The notes under the pieces were generated by a model. That model had not been told where the DNA came from. It searched no databases and saw nothing but the letters and a program-made list of their open reading frames with translations. The position numbers and the translations under genes are program-made. A DNA stretch of 64,000 nucleotides from Kiritimatiellota bacterium (lineage in GTDB: Bacteria; Verrucomicrobiota; Lentisphaeria; Oligosphaerales; JAADHN01). Positions 19,401-27,648 of the stretch are shown one piece after another. The DNA is taken from NCBI GenBank assembly GCA_013151865.1, contig JAADHN010000014.1, forward strand, positions 55,460 to 119,459, read 5' to 3'. The stretch's first letter is position 1, and each line of letters opens with the position of its first letter.

Positions 19401-19425
19401 GTTCGGCGGTTCGATCAGTGCTCAC
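16417..19425 (-). CDS. fkp: Bifunctional L-fucokinase / L-fucose-1-phosphate guanylyltransferase (FKP type)
   Basis: This 1002-residue protein joins two enzymes that convert L-fucose to GDP-fucose by salvage. The N-terminal guanylyltransferase half contains TRLLVVPDPGGRRVGSGGAT and LLIHAGGDSRRLPW, a nucleotidyl-transfer signature. A left-handed beta-helix-like middle follows. The C-terminal GHMP kinase part contains RFDLAGGWSDTPPYC and GARVPCGSGLGTSSILGAAL, the ATP-binding glycine loop, and later LAGAGGGGFLGVL. Length matches Bacteroides FKP (about 950). GTG 19425 is chosen because GGAGGT lies five bases upstream. It follows the nitrilase gene by 55 bases. GDP-fucose would feed cell-surface fucosylation; related C-terminal kinases also use D-glycero-D-manno-heptose phosphates, so the sugar is likely but not proven. 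Confidence 0.88.
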   Translation of the reverse strand: MSTDRTAELLDALSHGWNVLRLAAEVPDRVPTWDAVVLTAAGEKQAALYTRRLEEVRRRGLVAGPTRLLVVPDPGGRRVGSGGATLNALRLLERSLPGGVGRAKRVLLIHAGGDSRRLPWTGVFGKPFVPFPLLCDPDRELPTLLDQILAMAAPVALNLPQGGLLTLTGDVLPIWRSGRRSFPADTAVVLAKPMSLDVASRHGVILPGRDGTVKTVLQKPAPREVVAAGGVVVGGAALVDTGVVAFTGAAFEALTALACAVPDPMDCLVREGVELSLYEEIVGAMVTHPPACLDSCPLAKQLVAAFRGIFLRYQAVPELEFLHFGTSAELLEHLRADWHGQLPARVLAHFGEGVSPEVFAYRVQAAAAARVGSGTLLLDARLGPGVCIGDRCIVVNADLDDNRLIVPSHRCIWQLPVRTPKGMTHGTVTACCGVDDNPKEDAVTGTFCNRDLTGWMETHGVVPDDLWRPGEPRTVWTARFFPVHERADDLRLVQWMLDDPEAGPSPSLLEAWRSVERLSLAELPAAVDADRLTADRDRRCSVLLTEAVSRAVAGRVDRDILALALQVAPGPGPRGRFAELAAELERETPPSGVLASSRLYQMRADLAAAAGESDRAARLAARALEAVQVEVAAAIRSAFGAPVRDLPSGQRVDLRFPVRFDLAGGWSDTPPYCLERPAGVLNFALNLDGHPPVAVEVEALDTRVWDLTLADSGAHVVIPDAPAATRTGDLTDPFCLLRTALLVTGYGTAAGIGQGVRIVSGARVPCGSGLGTSSILGAALVTALQRLAGRADDWDTVSERVLSLEQLMTTGGGWQDQVGGLVPGLKLVSSVPVRPLRLKIERVPLPDAVREEFEQRFVVAFSGQERLAKDVLQKIVRRYLRRDRRLVRTVEALVHLAYGARTALAVGDLDALGRVLREVWALHQQLDPHCSNPAVDALFREIDDLASGFKLAGAGGGGFLGVLAKDAAAAGIIRDRLNAMGRGVRVYSWRLADGGGETGGRT

Positions 19426-19480
19426 AGGCGACCTCCGGCCGGGACTTTGCGCACGCCGGCCCATTCAAACTCGCTCCGTA

Positions 19481-20293
19481 TCAGGCACGGGCCGGAAATC
19501 CCGGACGACGATGTTCGAGCGCGGGCAGAACCCGCCGCACGGCCCGCAAGCGCTCCTTGCGCAATTCGACCTGCACCAGGGCCGCTCCGGCGGCCGGGGC
19601 CCGAGCGAGAACCCGACCCCAGGGACCGACAGTCATCGAGTTGCCGTGCAGCCGGACTCCCGTTTCCGCGTCCGTCCCAACCTGCCCGACCCCGGCGACA
19701 TAGCAAAGGTTCTCCACGGCCCGGGCCCGCAGCAGCAGCTCCCAATGCGCACGACCGGTCCGGGCCGTAAACGCCGCCGTACACAGGATCAGGTCCGCCG
19801 GCGCGCAGGCACGATACAACTCCGGAAAACGCAAGTCGTAACAGATGCTGAGCGCAACCCGCCACCCCTCCACGTCCACCCGGCAGGGCAATTCGCCGGG
19901 GGTGTACAAGGCCGTCTCGTCGAGCCCGTCCGGCGTGTGGGGGTCGAGTTGAAAGAGGTGTATCTTGTCGTAACGGGCCCGCACCCCTTCCGGCGTGCAG
20001 ACCAAGCTGCGGTTGCGGATGCCGTCCGCCTCGCTCACAGGCACGCCGCCGAATACCGCCCACCCCCCGAAAGATTCGACCGGTTTGCGGAGTTCGCACC
20101 ACCACTCGGCTTCGGACCGGGCGGCATCCCGAATCGTCTCGGGACGCCCGAGGCAGAGGACGTTCTCCGGAAACACGGCCAGTCGGCACCGACCGCCCAA
20201 AGCGGACAGGCAATCGGCGACCTGTTCGATGTTCCGGCGCGCAACGGCTGTCGAGTGCATCTGAACCAGGGCGATGGACAGTGAATCGGCCAT
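19481..20293 (-). CDS. Carbon-nitrogen hydrolase (nitrilase superfamily, Nit2/omega-amidase-like)
   Basis: This 270-residue protein has the nitrilase catalytic triad in order: Glu in LAVFPENVL, Lys in ARYDKIHLF and Cys in ALSICYDLRFPELYR. The fold is a cytoplasmic alpha-beta-beta-alpha sandwich that hydrolyses amides or nitriles. Sequence around YDKIHLFQLD and CYDLRFPELY is closest to the Nit1/Nit2 group (deaminated glutathione amidase, omega-amidase). It heads a leftward pair with the fucokinase fusion, 55 bases apart, but no shared pathway is obvious. A promoter-like pair lies about 90 bases upstream. The Shine-Dalgarno before ATG 20293 is poor. Confidence 0.9.
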   Translation of the reverse strand: MADSLSIALVQMHSTAVARRNIEQVADCLSALGGRCRLAVFPENVLCLGRPETIRDAARSEAEWWCELRKPVESFGGWAVFGGVPVSEADGIRNRSLVCTPEGVRARYDKIHLFQLDPHTPDGLDETALYTPGELPCRVDVEGWRVALSICYDLRFPELYRACAPADLILCTAAFTARTGRAHWELLLRARAVENLCYVAGVGQVGTDAETGVRLHGNSMTVGPWGRVLARAPAAGAALVQVELRKERLRAVRRVLPALEHRRPGFPARA

Positions 20294-20383
20294 GAAAAGT
20301 TGTTCCGAGCCGAACCGGAAACACGGGGCTTCCGGATCGGTATCCGCATTGCCTGGTGGTGAAGGTCGCCCCGCGGCGCAGGC

Positions 20384-20411
20384 ACAATACGCCGACTTGG
20401 TGAATAGTCAA
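20384..20411 (-). promoter_or_regulatory. Candidate promoter for the nitrilase-fucokinase pair
   Basis: The complement carries TTGACT (20406-20411), 16 bases, and TATTGT (20384-20389). The start would be about 80 bases before ATG 20293. This is the only clear feature of the 302-base gap at 20294-20595. Confidence 0.45.
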
Positions 20412-20595
20412 TCGCTTGGTCCGCCCGACGGACAACCGAGCCGCCCCCCGATTACGTGCCACGCCCGGCCACGCCTCCTCCCCTCCCTCGAGATCGACCC
20501 CGGAAGCGCCCCCGACATCGATGGCACTCCGCGCTGCCGGGCCGGGCCGCGGCCGTCCCCTTTCTCCAAAAAGTGCGCGCCGGGCGGGAGGTATT

Positions 20596-23500
20596 TCACG
20601 ACAGCAGCGCGGCCAGATCTTTGGCGGTCAGGCGGGCCGGGCCGCCGGCGCGAGCCGCGCCATCCACGACTTCGTCGAAGAGTTCGCCCTTTTTCCGCTG
20701 AAGTTCGACAATTTTTTCCTCGACCGTATCGCGGGCAACCAGCCGGTAGGCAATGACATGCCGTTCCTGGCCGATACGGTGCGCTCGATCGACCGCCTGT
20801 CGTTCCACGGCGGGGTTCCACCACGGATCGTAAATAAAAACGTACTCGGCGCGCGTCAGGTTCAAGCCGGTCCCCGCAGCCCGCAGGCTGAGAAGGAAGA
20901 CATGCGGCTCGGGCGCTTCATTGAATTCCCGGACGAGTTCGGCTCGCCGGGCGGTAGGGGTTTCGCCGGTCAGTTTCAAGAACGGCGCCCCGGCGGTGCG
21001 CAACGCTTCTTCAATCAGGGCGAGCATACTCGTGAACTGACTGAACACCAACACCGAATGTCCTTCGGTCCGCAGTTCTTCGAGCATGTCGAGCAGGACA
21101 TCGAGCTTGGCGGAAGGGGTTTTCACCTCCTCGTGTCCGCGGAGCAAACGAGGATGGCAGCAGACCTGACGCAGTCGGGTCAAGGCGGCCAGGATTTGCA
21201 TCGGTCCCTGTTCGCGAGCCGCCCGGCGGGCACGGGCCAATTCGGTTGCATAGAGGGCGGCCTGTTCCTCGGACAAATCGATCCGGAGGGTCTCGTCGGT
21301 GCGGGGCGGCAGTTCCGGCGCCACGCTCCGCTTGTCGCGCCGCAGCAGGACGGGGGCGAGGCGTTTGGCCAAGTCTCGATGTCCGCGCGGGGAATCGTGC
21401 CGGGCGAGAAATTCCTCCCTCGAATTCAGAAAACCGGGATTGAGGAATTCCATGACCGACCAAAGGTCCGTCAATCGGTTCTCGAGCGGTGTCCCGGTCA
21501 AGGCGAGCGGGTGCGGGGTCCGTAGGGCGCGCACGGCACGACTGACCTGGGCGTCGGGGTTCTTGATCTGCTGGGCCTCGTCCAGAACCACGAAGGCAAA
21601 CGTGTGCCCGGCGAGTGCGGCGGCGTCGTTTCGCACCAGGGCATAGTTGGCCACGAGCACATCCCAGTCGGTTTTGTCGAGCACGGCCCGTCGGACGGGC
21701 GGGGCCCCCGCGTATGCCACGCACCGCAACTCGGGGGTGAATTTTTCGGCTTGCTCGAGCCAGACCGAAACCACGGATGCCGGGCACACCACGAGCGCGC
21801 CCCGGTCCGGCGGCGCCCCCCCCGGTCCGCCGGGGTCGACAGGTTCGCGCCGGAACCAGCTCGACAGCAAGGCCAGGACTTGGAGGGTCTTTCCCAAGCC
21901 CATGTCATCAGCCAGGACGGGGCCGATGCGATGGGCAATGCGGTCGGCGAGAAAGCGGACCCCCTCTCGTTGATACGGACGCAACACGGGCTCGAGTTCG
22001 GGGGGGATGGGAAGCGGGCGTGCCGGAGGCTCGCGCAGTAGACGGTCGGCCAGGGGAACGCCGGCCGATTCCGGTAACAGGGCATCTTGTTCCGACAGGC
22101 GCCGCAGCAATTCCCGGGCCTGCGGACGGAAAACCCGCTGGGTACGGTCGGCGTCGAACCCCACGGCGCCGAGCCCGGTCCAGGCAGCGGCGGCCGCCTC
22201 GGTATCGAGCCGAAGCCAGCGGCCGGAGCGACTGCGAAAAATCCCGGTTTCGGAGCGGAGTGCGGCCCGGGCCTCGGCATTCGCGACCGCAATTTCGCCG
22301 TTCCCCCAGATGACGGTCATGTCGACGTAGGCGTCATGGTCCACAAGCTGCAACTCGGGGCGCAGCGGCGGGTCGCCCCCAAGCACTCCGGCCAGTTCCG
22401 GGGCGCACTCGCGCTCGACCCCGTCCGGGAGCTTGCGCCAAACCCGAGCCAACCCGGCGACATTCTCCGCGGTGGCGGGCAGAAAGAACGCCCCGTCCGG
22501 CTGCGGCTCCAGTTTCAGCTTCGCAAGCGCGCGTTGTGTCGGGGCGAGGTCTGCACAAGTGTTGCGGACGATACAGAACCCGTCTCCTTCCACCAGAATC
22601 TCTCCCGAGGCCGCATTGCTGCCGGGGCGCACGGGAACGGCGCCGATGAAAAGTCGCAGTCGAATCCCGGCCCCGTCCGCCCCGGCCAGGATCCGCAGCC
22701 GCCCCGGCCGGTCCCGGCGGGTCACGTTCCGACCCCGTACGAGATCGAGCCGGTATTTCAGCAAAGCGGGCAAGTGTTTCCGGACATGCGCACGCCGCAT
22801 TCGCGGGGACCTCTTCCCGAACACTTCGAACAGCAGTTCCATGGGGATCGGCGGTTCGAAGTCGAGCAGACGGCCGTCGACCAGCATCTGCTTGCGTCCC
22901 GAAGCCAAGTCGTCGAAGACTTCGTGAAAACGGCGTCGCAATCCGTTCGGTGCACGAACGACGGCATGGATTCGGACCCACTCGCCCTCGTTTTCGAGTT
23001 CGAAGTGAAGGCGGGCGGCGCGAGGACCGCGGGTGATCGGCTCCTGCGTGGCGCGTTCGATGAACCGACCGGGCTGTTCGTCCCAGTGTTCGAGCCAGTA
23101 GCGGAAGTCGCCCTGGGAAATCTTGAGCACTTGGAGGTTCGCCCGAACCTGACGGTCGCGCCGAAGCTGGACGGCAAGCCAATCGAGGAATTCGCGGTCT
23201 TCGTCCGACCAGCGCCGCCGTCCGGAACTGCTGTGACGCGCCGCCAAAGCCAAGTTGAGCAGTTGCTGAGTCCGCAGAAGTCGCCGCCGGTCATTCTCGG
23301 TCAGGTAGAATCGCAGGGCAACACGGTCGGGGGCGTAATGCAGTTCGACTTCCGCCTCCAGCCGTGCCGGAATGACTTCGGCCGGCGCGGGGACCACCGC
23401 ACCGAACAGCGGCAGTTGTTCGAGCGGAACGGCACGTGTCTTGATGCGTCTGCGCCACGCCCCCGTGGGCTCGGGTTTGTTCTTCGGCGTTGGTCCGCCC

Positions 23501-23823
23501 CGATGCAACCAGTTCTCCGATTCGAGCACCTGCTGAAAAACTCGGGCCGCCGCGTACGCGTGGGCGCAGCGTCCGTTGGGATAACCGCAAGTGCATCCGG
23601 TACGCCAGTCGGCCCCGGCAAGCGTCCAAGTGGCCTTTTGCTGGCCAAGGTCAAGGACCAAATGTTGGTCGTCCCAATCCAGCGTCACGACGCCTGCGTC
23701 GCGGAGCACACGGAATGCGTAACGCCGCATCCCCTCCGAAAACATGCGGGTGACGTCCTCGCGTTTGGGCCAGTCCCCGAGCCAGATCGGGGGCGTTTCC
23801 GGATGTACGGGCAGTTTACTCAT
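20596..23823 (-). CDS. SNF2-family helicase with N-terminal SWIM zinc finger
   Basis: This 1075-residue protein is a double-stranded DNA translocase of the SNF2/HepA group. The SWIM zinc finger near residue 80 reads CTCGYPNGRCAH (C-x-C...C-x-H). The long middle region is SNF2-associated and poorly conserved. The motor has LADDMGLGKTLQVLALL (Walker A), VVLDEAQQIKN (DEAQ), LTGTPLENRLTDLWSVMEFL, LVFSQFTSMLALIEE, AAGTGLNLTRAEYV and VDRAHRIGQ (motifs V-VI). Members remodel protein-DNA complexes; the role of the bacterial SWIM type is not firmly known. It is 72 bases downstream of the UvrD-like helicase gene in the same direction, which suggests a DNA-repair context. Confidence 0.93.
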   Translation of the reverse strand: MSKLPVHPETPPIWLGDWPKREDVTRMFSEGMRRYAFRVLRDAGVVTLDWDDQHLVLDLGQQKATWTLAGADWRTGCTCGYPNGRCAHAYAAARVFQQVLESENWLHRGGPTPKNKPEPTGAWRRRIKTRAVPLEQLPLFGAVVPAPAEVIPARLEAEVELHYAPDRVALRFYLTENDRRRLLRTQQLLNLALAARHSSSGRRRWSDEDREFLDWLAVQLRRDRQVRANLQVLKISQGDFRYWLEHWDEQPGRFIERATQEPITRGPRAARLHFELENEGEWVRIHAVVRAPNGLRRRFHEVFDDLASGRKQMLVDGRLLDFEPPIPMELLFEVFGKRSPRMRRAHVRKHLPALLKYRLDLVRGRNVTRRDRPGRLRILAGADGAGIRLRLFIGAVPVRPGSNAASGEILVEGDGFCIVRNTCADLAPTQRALAKLKLEPQPDGAFFLPATAENVAGLARVWRKLPDGVERECAPELAGVLGGDPPLRPELQLVDHDAYVDMTVIWGNGEIAVANAEARAALRSETGIFRSRSGRWLRLDTEAAAAAWTGLGAVGFDADRTQRVFRPQARELLRRLSEQDALLPESAGVPLADRLLREPPARPLPIPPELEPVLRPYQREGVRFLADRIAHRIGPVLADDMGLGKTLQVLALLSSWFRREPVDPGGPGGAPPDRGALVVCPASVVSVWLEQAEKFTPELRCVAYAGAPPVRRAVLDKTDWDVLVANYALVRNDAAALAGHTFAFVVLDEAQQIKNPDAQVSRAVRALRTPHPLALTGTPLENRLTDLWSVMEFLNPGFLNSREEFLARHDSPRGHRDLAKRLAPVLLRRDKRSVAPELPPRTDETLRIDLSEEQAALYATELARARRAAREQGPMQILAALTRLRQVCCHPRLLRGHEEVKTPSAKLDVLLDMLEELRTEGHSVLVFSQFTSMLALIEEALRTAGAPFLKLTGETPTARRAELVREFNEAPEPHVFLLSLRAAGTGLNLTRAEYVFIYDPWWNPAVERQAVDRAHRIGQERHVIAYRLVARDTVEEKIVELQRKKGELFDEVVDGAARAGGPARLTAKDLAALLS

Positions 23824-23895
23824 TCAAACAGAGGGGCGTTCCATCTGTCGGGGGAAAAGCCGGCGGTCCCCGGGGGAGGGATGCCGCCGCAGCGG

Positions 23896-25926
23896 TCAGG
23901 GGTCTCGGGACGGGGCGAACATTTCGCGCATTCGAGCAACGTACTCGTCGGCAACTTCCGGGGGCGCGGGCCGAATTGCCTCTTTGGGCGTGCAATGCTC
24001 CACCAGATTCGCCGGCAGACTGTCAAGAAACAAGGAGGGGCGCCGCCTTACCAAGTCACGATGGACGCGACGCCGTCTCGCCCAGGTCAGGACCAGGGCG
24101 TCTCGGGCACGGGTGAGTGCGACGTAGAAAAGCCGCCGTTCTTCATCGAGCCGGTGCTCCTCCAGGGCTTGGCGATGCGGAAAGAGTCCCTGCTCGAGAC
24201 CGGTGATGTAGACAACCGGAAACTCGAGGCCCTTGGCGGCGTGCACCGTGGAAAGAATCACGGCGTCGCCCTGCTTCCGGCCTTCGATCCGGTCGTTGTC
24301 GTCCATGAGCGCGAACTCTTCGAGAAACCCGCGGATATCGGCGGACGGTCCCCTGCGCTCCCGGTGGTTCGCGGCCGCGCCGATGAATTCGTAGATGTTT
24401 TCCCGACGATCGAGAGCGTCGGCGCGAGACCTGTAGATCCGAACCAGGCCGGACAGGTAGCCGGCTTCGGACAGCAGGGCTTCGATGTGGCGGGCAAAAT
24501 CGCCCTGCCCCGCAAAGGCCCGGCGGGCGCGGTCGAGGACTGCCAGGAACTCACGAAGCGCGGTCGCTGCGGACGGGGCCAGTTCCGCTTGGTATTCAGC
24601 CAGGGCCAAAACGCGCTGAAGGGGAAAACCCGTGACGCCCTGCCAGTACTTCAGTCGCTCCACGGCCCGGTCGCCCAGGCCCCGGGGCGGGACGTTGAGA
24701 ATCCGCAGCGTACTGAGATCGTCGGCGGGATTGACGGCAGCGAATACGTAGCTCACGGCGTCCAGGACCTCCCGCCGCTGATAGAACGATTGTCCGCCCA
24801 CCATTCGGTACGGAATACGCTGCTGCCGAAAGGCGTGCTCGAGCAGACGCGACTGGTGATTCGACCGGAAAAGCACGGCGAAATCGGTCCAAACGCGGCC
24901 GCCGGCGCCGCCGGCGCGATCCAGGATCGATTCGGCCACGAAAGCGGCTTCGGCCGTTTCCGTTTCCGCCTGAACCACGAGGACCTTCTCCCCTTCTCCC
25001 CGGGCGGACCACAGCGATTTGACATGGCGGCGCGGATTGGCGGCGATTACTTGGTTCGCCGCCTGGAGAATGGTGGTGGTCGAACGATAATTCTGTTCGA
25101 GCCGAATCACCCGGGCCCCGGGGAAGGACTCCTCGAAACGCAAAATGTTCCCCACATCGGCGCCGCGCCAGCCGTAGATCGATTGGTCGTCGTCGCCCAC
25201 CGCGCAGATATTGGCCCTGTCCCCGGCGAGTGCGGCCAGCAACTTGAACTGCACCGCATTGGTGTCCTGATACTCGTCGACCAACAGGAACCTGTATTGC
25301 TGCCGATAGGCGTTGAGAAGGCGGGGGTGTTCCTGCCAGAGACGGAGCACCAGGACCAGCAGATCGTCGAAATCCAGCAGGTCCATTCCATGCAGGCGTT
25401 TTTCGTACGACTCGTAGAGGTCGGCCAACCGAAGTTCTTCCGGAGATGCGTCCGCGGTCCGCAGGTCGTCGGGTTGCAGCAAGGCGTTCTTCCGGGCACT
25501 GATCTCGCGCAGCCAGTCTTTCGGGGTCCGACCCATGTCGCGCAAACCCAGTTCGCCGGCCAGGGCCTGGATTAAACCCACTTGGTAGCCCTGAGCCGCA
25601 ATACCGAAGCGGGTACTCAGCCCCAAGTAATCGATGTGCCGACGCAGCACTCGAGCGCAGACAGCATGAAACGTCCCGATCGTGATGCGGCCGGCGGCAT
25701 CCGCATCCAAGAGTTCCCGGACGCGGTCGCGCATCTCCCGAGCCGCCTTGTTGGTGAACGTGACTGCCAAGATGTGTTCCGGCCGCACGCCGCTTCGGAC
25801 CAAGTGTGCAATCCGGACGGTGATCACCCGGGTTTTTCCCGTGCCGGCGCCGGCCAGTACGAGCACGGGTCCCTCGACTATCTCGACCGCCCTTCTCTGT
25901 TGCGGATTAAGCTGTTGCCGTGCCAT
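23896..25926 (-). CDS. UvrD/PcrA-family superfamily 1 DNA helicase
   Basis: This 676-residue 3'-5' helicase has all SF1 motifs: VLAGAGTGKTRVI (Walker A), AVTFTNKAAREM (Ia), LVDEYQDTN (II), VGDDDQSIYGWRGA (III), LEQNYRSTTTIL (IV), TVHAAKGLEFPVVYITGLE (V) and VALTRARDAL (VI). It is somewhat shorter than PcrA because the C-terminal tail is abbreviated after motif VI. ATG 25926 is chosen since homologues begin at ARQQLNPQQRRAV; the start overlaps the end of the epimerase gene by 20 bases, suggesting translational coupling. The function is probably DNA repair or replication restart, working in the cytoplasm. Confidence 0.93.
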   Translation of the reverse strand: MARQQLNPQQRRAVEIVEGPVLVLAGAGTGKTRVITVRIAHLVRSGVRPEHILAVTFTNKAAREMRDRVRELLDADAAGRITIGTFHAVCARVLRRHIDYLGLSTRFGIAAQGYQVGLIQALAGELGLRDMGRTPKDWLREISARKNALLQPDDLRTADASPEELRLADLYESYEKRLHGMDLLDFDDLLVLVLRLWQEHPRLLNAYRQQYRFLLVDEYQDTNAVQFKLLAALAGDRANICAVGDDDQSIYGWRGADVGNILRFEESFPGARVIRLEQNYRSTTTILQAANQVIAANPRRHVKSLWSARGEGEKVLVVQAETETAEAAFVAESILDRAGGAGGRVWTDFAVLFRSNHQSRLLEHAFRQQRIPYRMVGGQSFYQRREVLDAVSYVFAAVNPADDLSTLRILNVPPRGLGDRAVERLKYWQGVTGFPLQRVLALAEYQAELAPSAATALREFLAVLDRARRAFAGQGDFARHIEALLSEAGYLSGLVRIYRSRADALDRRENIYEFIGAAANHRERRGPSADIRGFLEEFALMDDNDRIEGRKQGDAVILSTVHAAKGLEFPVVYITGLEQGLFPHRQALEEHRLDEERRLFYVALTRARDALVLTWARRRRVHRDLVRRRPSLFLDSLPANLVEHCTPKEAIRPAPPEVADEYVARMREMFAPSRDP

Positions 25927-26893
25927 GGACTGCCCCAGAAACCAAGTCGTCTCGCACTTCGACAATGATCCGGTCCAGCGACTTTTCCGGACGCCATCCT
26001 GTCAACGCCTGCAGTTTGGAAGTGTCGGGCATACGCCGCCGCATGTCTTCGAACCCGGGCTCGTACGCTTCTTCGTACGGAATATGGACAATCTCCGAAC
26101 GACTGCCGACGAGTTCGATCACCTTTCGGGCAAGATCGTTGATCGAAATGGCCTCCCGACTGCCGATATTGAAAATCTCGCCTTCGGCCCCGGGCCGTTC
26201 GGTCAGGAGGAGAAGGGCCCGGACCGTGTCCCCGACATGACAGAAGCAGCGGCTCTGTTCGCCGTCCCCGAAGACGCGGAGCGGTTCTCCACGGAGCGCC
26301 TGTCCCACGAAGCGCGGCAAGACCATCCCGTATTGTCCGGTCTGGCGCGGCCCGACCGTGTTGAACAGTCGGACCACGATTGTCCTCAAGCGCTTTTCCT
26401 TGTGATACGCCAAGGCCAGGTATTCGTCCAACGCTTTGCTGGCGGCGTAGGACCAGCGGTAGAGCGTGGGCCGCCCGATAAGCAGATCGTCCGTTTCCCG
26501 GAAGGCCGCGGCAGTCGAGCGTCCATACACTTCGCTGGTGGAGGCCAGTAGGACACGGGCGTCGTGCAGGGCCGCATACCGGAGCACGTTTTCCGTGCCG
26601 TGGACATTGGTCTCGATCGTTCGCACCGGGTACCGGACCACAAGGTCAACGCCCACGGCCGCCGCCAAGTGAAAGATCAGGTCGGCCCAGGCGCACGCGG
26701 CGCCCACATCCGAATCGCTCTCGACCGAACCGTGGATGAACCGAAACCCGGGAGCGTCCAGAACGTGCCGCAGGTTCTCGATCCGCCCGGTGGATAGATC
26801 GTCCAGCACCGTAACCTGTGCGCCGCGGTCGAGCATGGCCTCGGCCAAGTGGCTGCCGATGAACCCGGCGCCGCCGGTGATCAGAACTTTCAT
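25907..26893 (-). CDS. NAD-dependent nucleotide-sugar epimerase/dehydratase (extended SDR)
   Basis: This 328-residue extended short-chain dehydrogenase has MKVLITGGAGFIGSHL (TGxxGxxG NAD site), LASTSEVYG (catalytic S/T) and WSYAASKALDEY (YxxxK). VVRLFNTVGPRQTGQYGMVLPRF and FNIGSREAISINDLA are typical of the UDP-glucuronate decarboxylase/UDP-glucose 4-epimerase/GDP-mannose dehydratase group. The exact NDP-sugar is not determined. GGAGG lies nine bases before ATG 26893. It overlaps the downstream helicase gene by 20 bases, an odd pairing of cell-envelope sugar and DNA-repair genes. A candidate promoter lies about 100 bases upstream. Confidence 0.9.
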   Translation of the reverse strand: MKVLITGGAGFIGSHLAEAMLDRGAQVTVLDDLSTGRIENLRHVLDAPGFRFIHGSVESDSDVGAACAWADLIFHLAAAVGVDLVVRYPVRTIETNVHGTENVLRYAALHDARVLLASTSEVYGRSTAAAFRETDDLLIGRPTLYRWSYAASKALDEYLALAYHKEKRLRTIVVRLFNTVGPRQTGQYGMVLPRFVGQALRGEPLRVFGDGEQSRCFCHVGDTVRALLLLTERPGAEGEIFNIGSREAISINDLARKVIELVGSRSEIVHIPYEEAYEPGFEDMRRRMPDTSKLQALTGWRPEKSLDRIIVEVRDDLVSGAVHGTATA

Positions 26894-26994
26894 CCGGGCA
26901 TACCTCCAGACACAGGTATCGAGAAACTCGGGGAAGATCGGCCCAAAAACCGTGTCGCATCGTCGGGACGGAGTCTGGACAAAAGAAACTTCTC

Positions 26995-27022
26995 ACTGTA
27001 CCGTGCCAGAGGCTGAAATCAA
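26995..27022 (-). promoter_or_regulatory. Candidate promoter for the epimerase-helicase unit
   Basis: The complement has TTGATT (27017-27022), 16 bases and TACAGT (26995-27000). The start would be near 26988, about 95 bases before ATG 26893. A 9-bp inverted repeat, GTCGCATCG (26954-26962) and CGATGCGAC (27031-27039), brackets this region and could be an operator. Confidence 0.4.
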
Positions 27023-27031
27023 TCGGACGCC

Positions 27032-27184
27032 GATGCGACGCAAAGCTGTTTCATTCTCCTAATCGCAGCACTTCCCGGGCGGCGGCGTGGAGCAGCTCGG
27101 GCCGCATTGCCTCTCGGACGGGGACCGTCCGAGCCACTTTCCGCGTCCTCGGAAGTGAGAATGAAACAGCCCTGGATGCGACGC
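27032..27184. mobile_element. Possible miniature inverted-repeat element with flanking direct repeats
   Basis: GCTGTTTCATTCTC (27045-27058) and its perfect complement GAGAATGAAACAGC (27157-27170) are 14-bp terminal inverted repeats around a 98-base centre. Outside them lie identical 10-bp direct repeats, GATGCGACGC at 27032-27041 and 27175-27184, which look like a target-site duplication. Inside is a perfect hairpin, TCGGACGG-GGA-CCGTCCGA (27114-27132), and a second complementary pair, ACTTCC (27070-27075) with GGAAGT (27151-27156). No protein is encoded. It borders the decayed DUF4091 gene, which may have been damaged by the insertion. Three or four bases between each inverted and direct repeat do not match, so a regulatory RNA structure is an alternative. 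Confidence 0.5.
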
Positions 27185-27189
27185 GGATC

Positions 27190-27648
27190 GGGAGCCGGGC
27201 GCCGGCGCATCGGCGCTTCGGGGTGGATCAACGCACAGACACTCGCCGAGGTCGACACGGCATGGGACGAACCCGTGTTCGTGGTGGACGTCCGGGGCGC
27301 ACCGGTTTGGTGGGGAGCGATGCACATGTTCTACCCGGACCCGCTGAAGAAACGTTTGCTGCCTTCGGTCCGCTGGGAAATATTGCGAGAGGGCTGCGAG
27401 GACTACGAGTCCTTTTGGCTGCTCGACCGGGAGTTGGGGCGTTTGGGTACCGGTACGCCCGAACGTCCCGAGGGCCGGGCGCTGCTGGCGCGTGTTGACC
27501 GGTTCGTGTACTGCAAGGCACAACGCGCCGGGCAGGAATCCGGCAACGACGAGCCGGCCAACATGCAGGACAATCGAATTGCTTGGGAGCTGCGCTGCGG
27601 GTGGCCGAGTTGCTCGAGGCCTGTCGCGGGAAACGCGTTGACCGTTGA
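27190..27648 (+). pseudogene. Decayed 3' end of a DUF4091-type glycoside-hydrolase-associated gene
   Basis: The frame at about 27290-27560 translates to MHMFYPDPLKKRLLPSVRWE and then REGCEDYESFWLLDREL. This is the end of DUF4091 proteins, where (P/L)PS(I/V)R.E.LR(E/D)G.EDYE is the conserved block. No N-terminal barrel or start precedes it. Near 27595 the frame changes: the natural-looking C-terminus LRVAELLEACRGKRVDR is read in another frame and ends at TGA 27646-27648. Only the last about 150 residues of an original protein of several hundred remain, with a frameshift. The intact parent was probably a secreted glycan-degrading enzyme like its neighbour. The upstream border coincides with the inverted-repeat element. 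Confidence 0.6.

Noticed and set aside
22087..25575. Very long open frame on the + strand opposite the two helicase genes (similar ones at 2241-4274, 8821-11007, and on the - strand at 37692-40727, 50197-52809 and 53636-56548)
   Set aside because: High GC leaves few stop codons in antisense frames. The translations lack any domain, and the opposite strand holds clear conserved enzymes.
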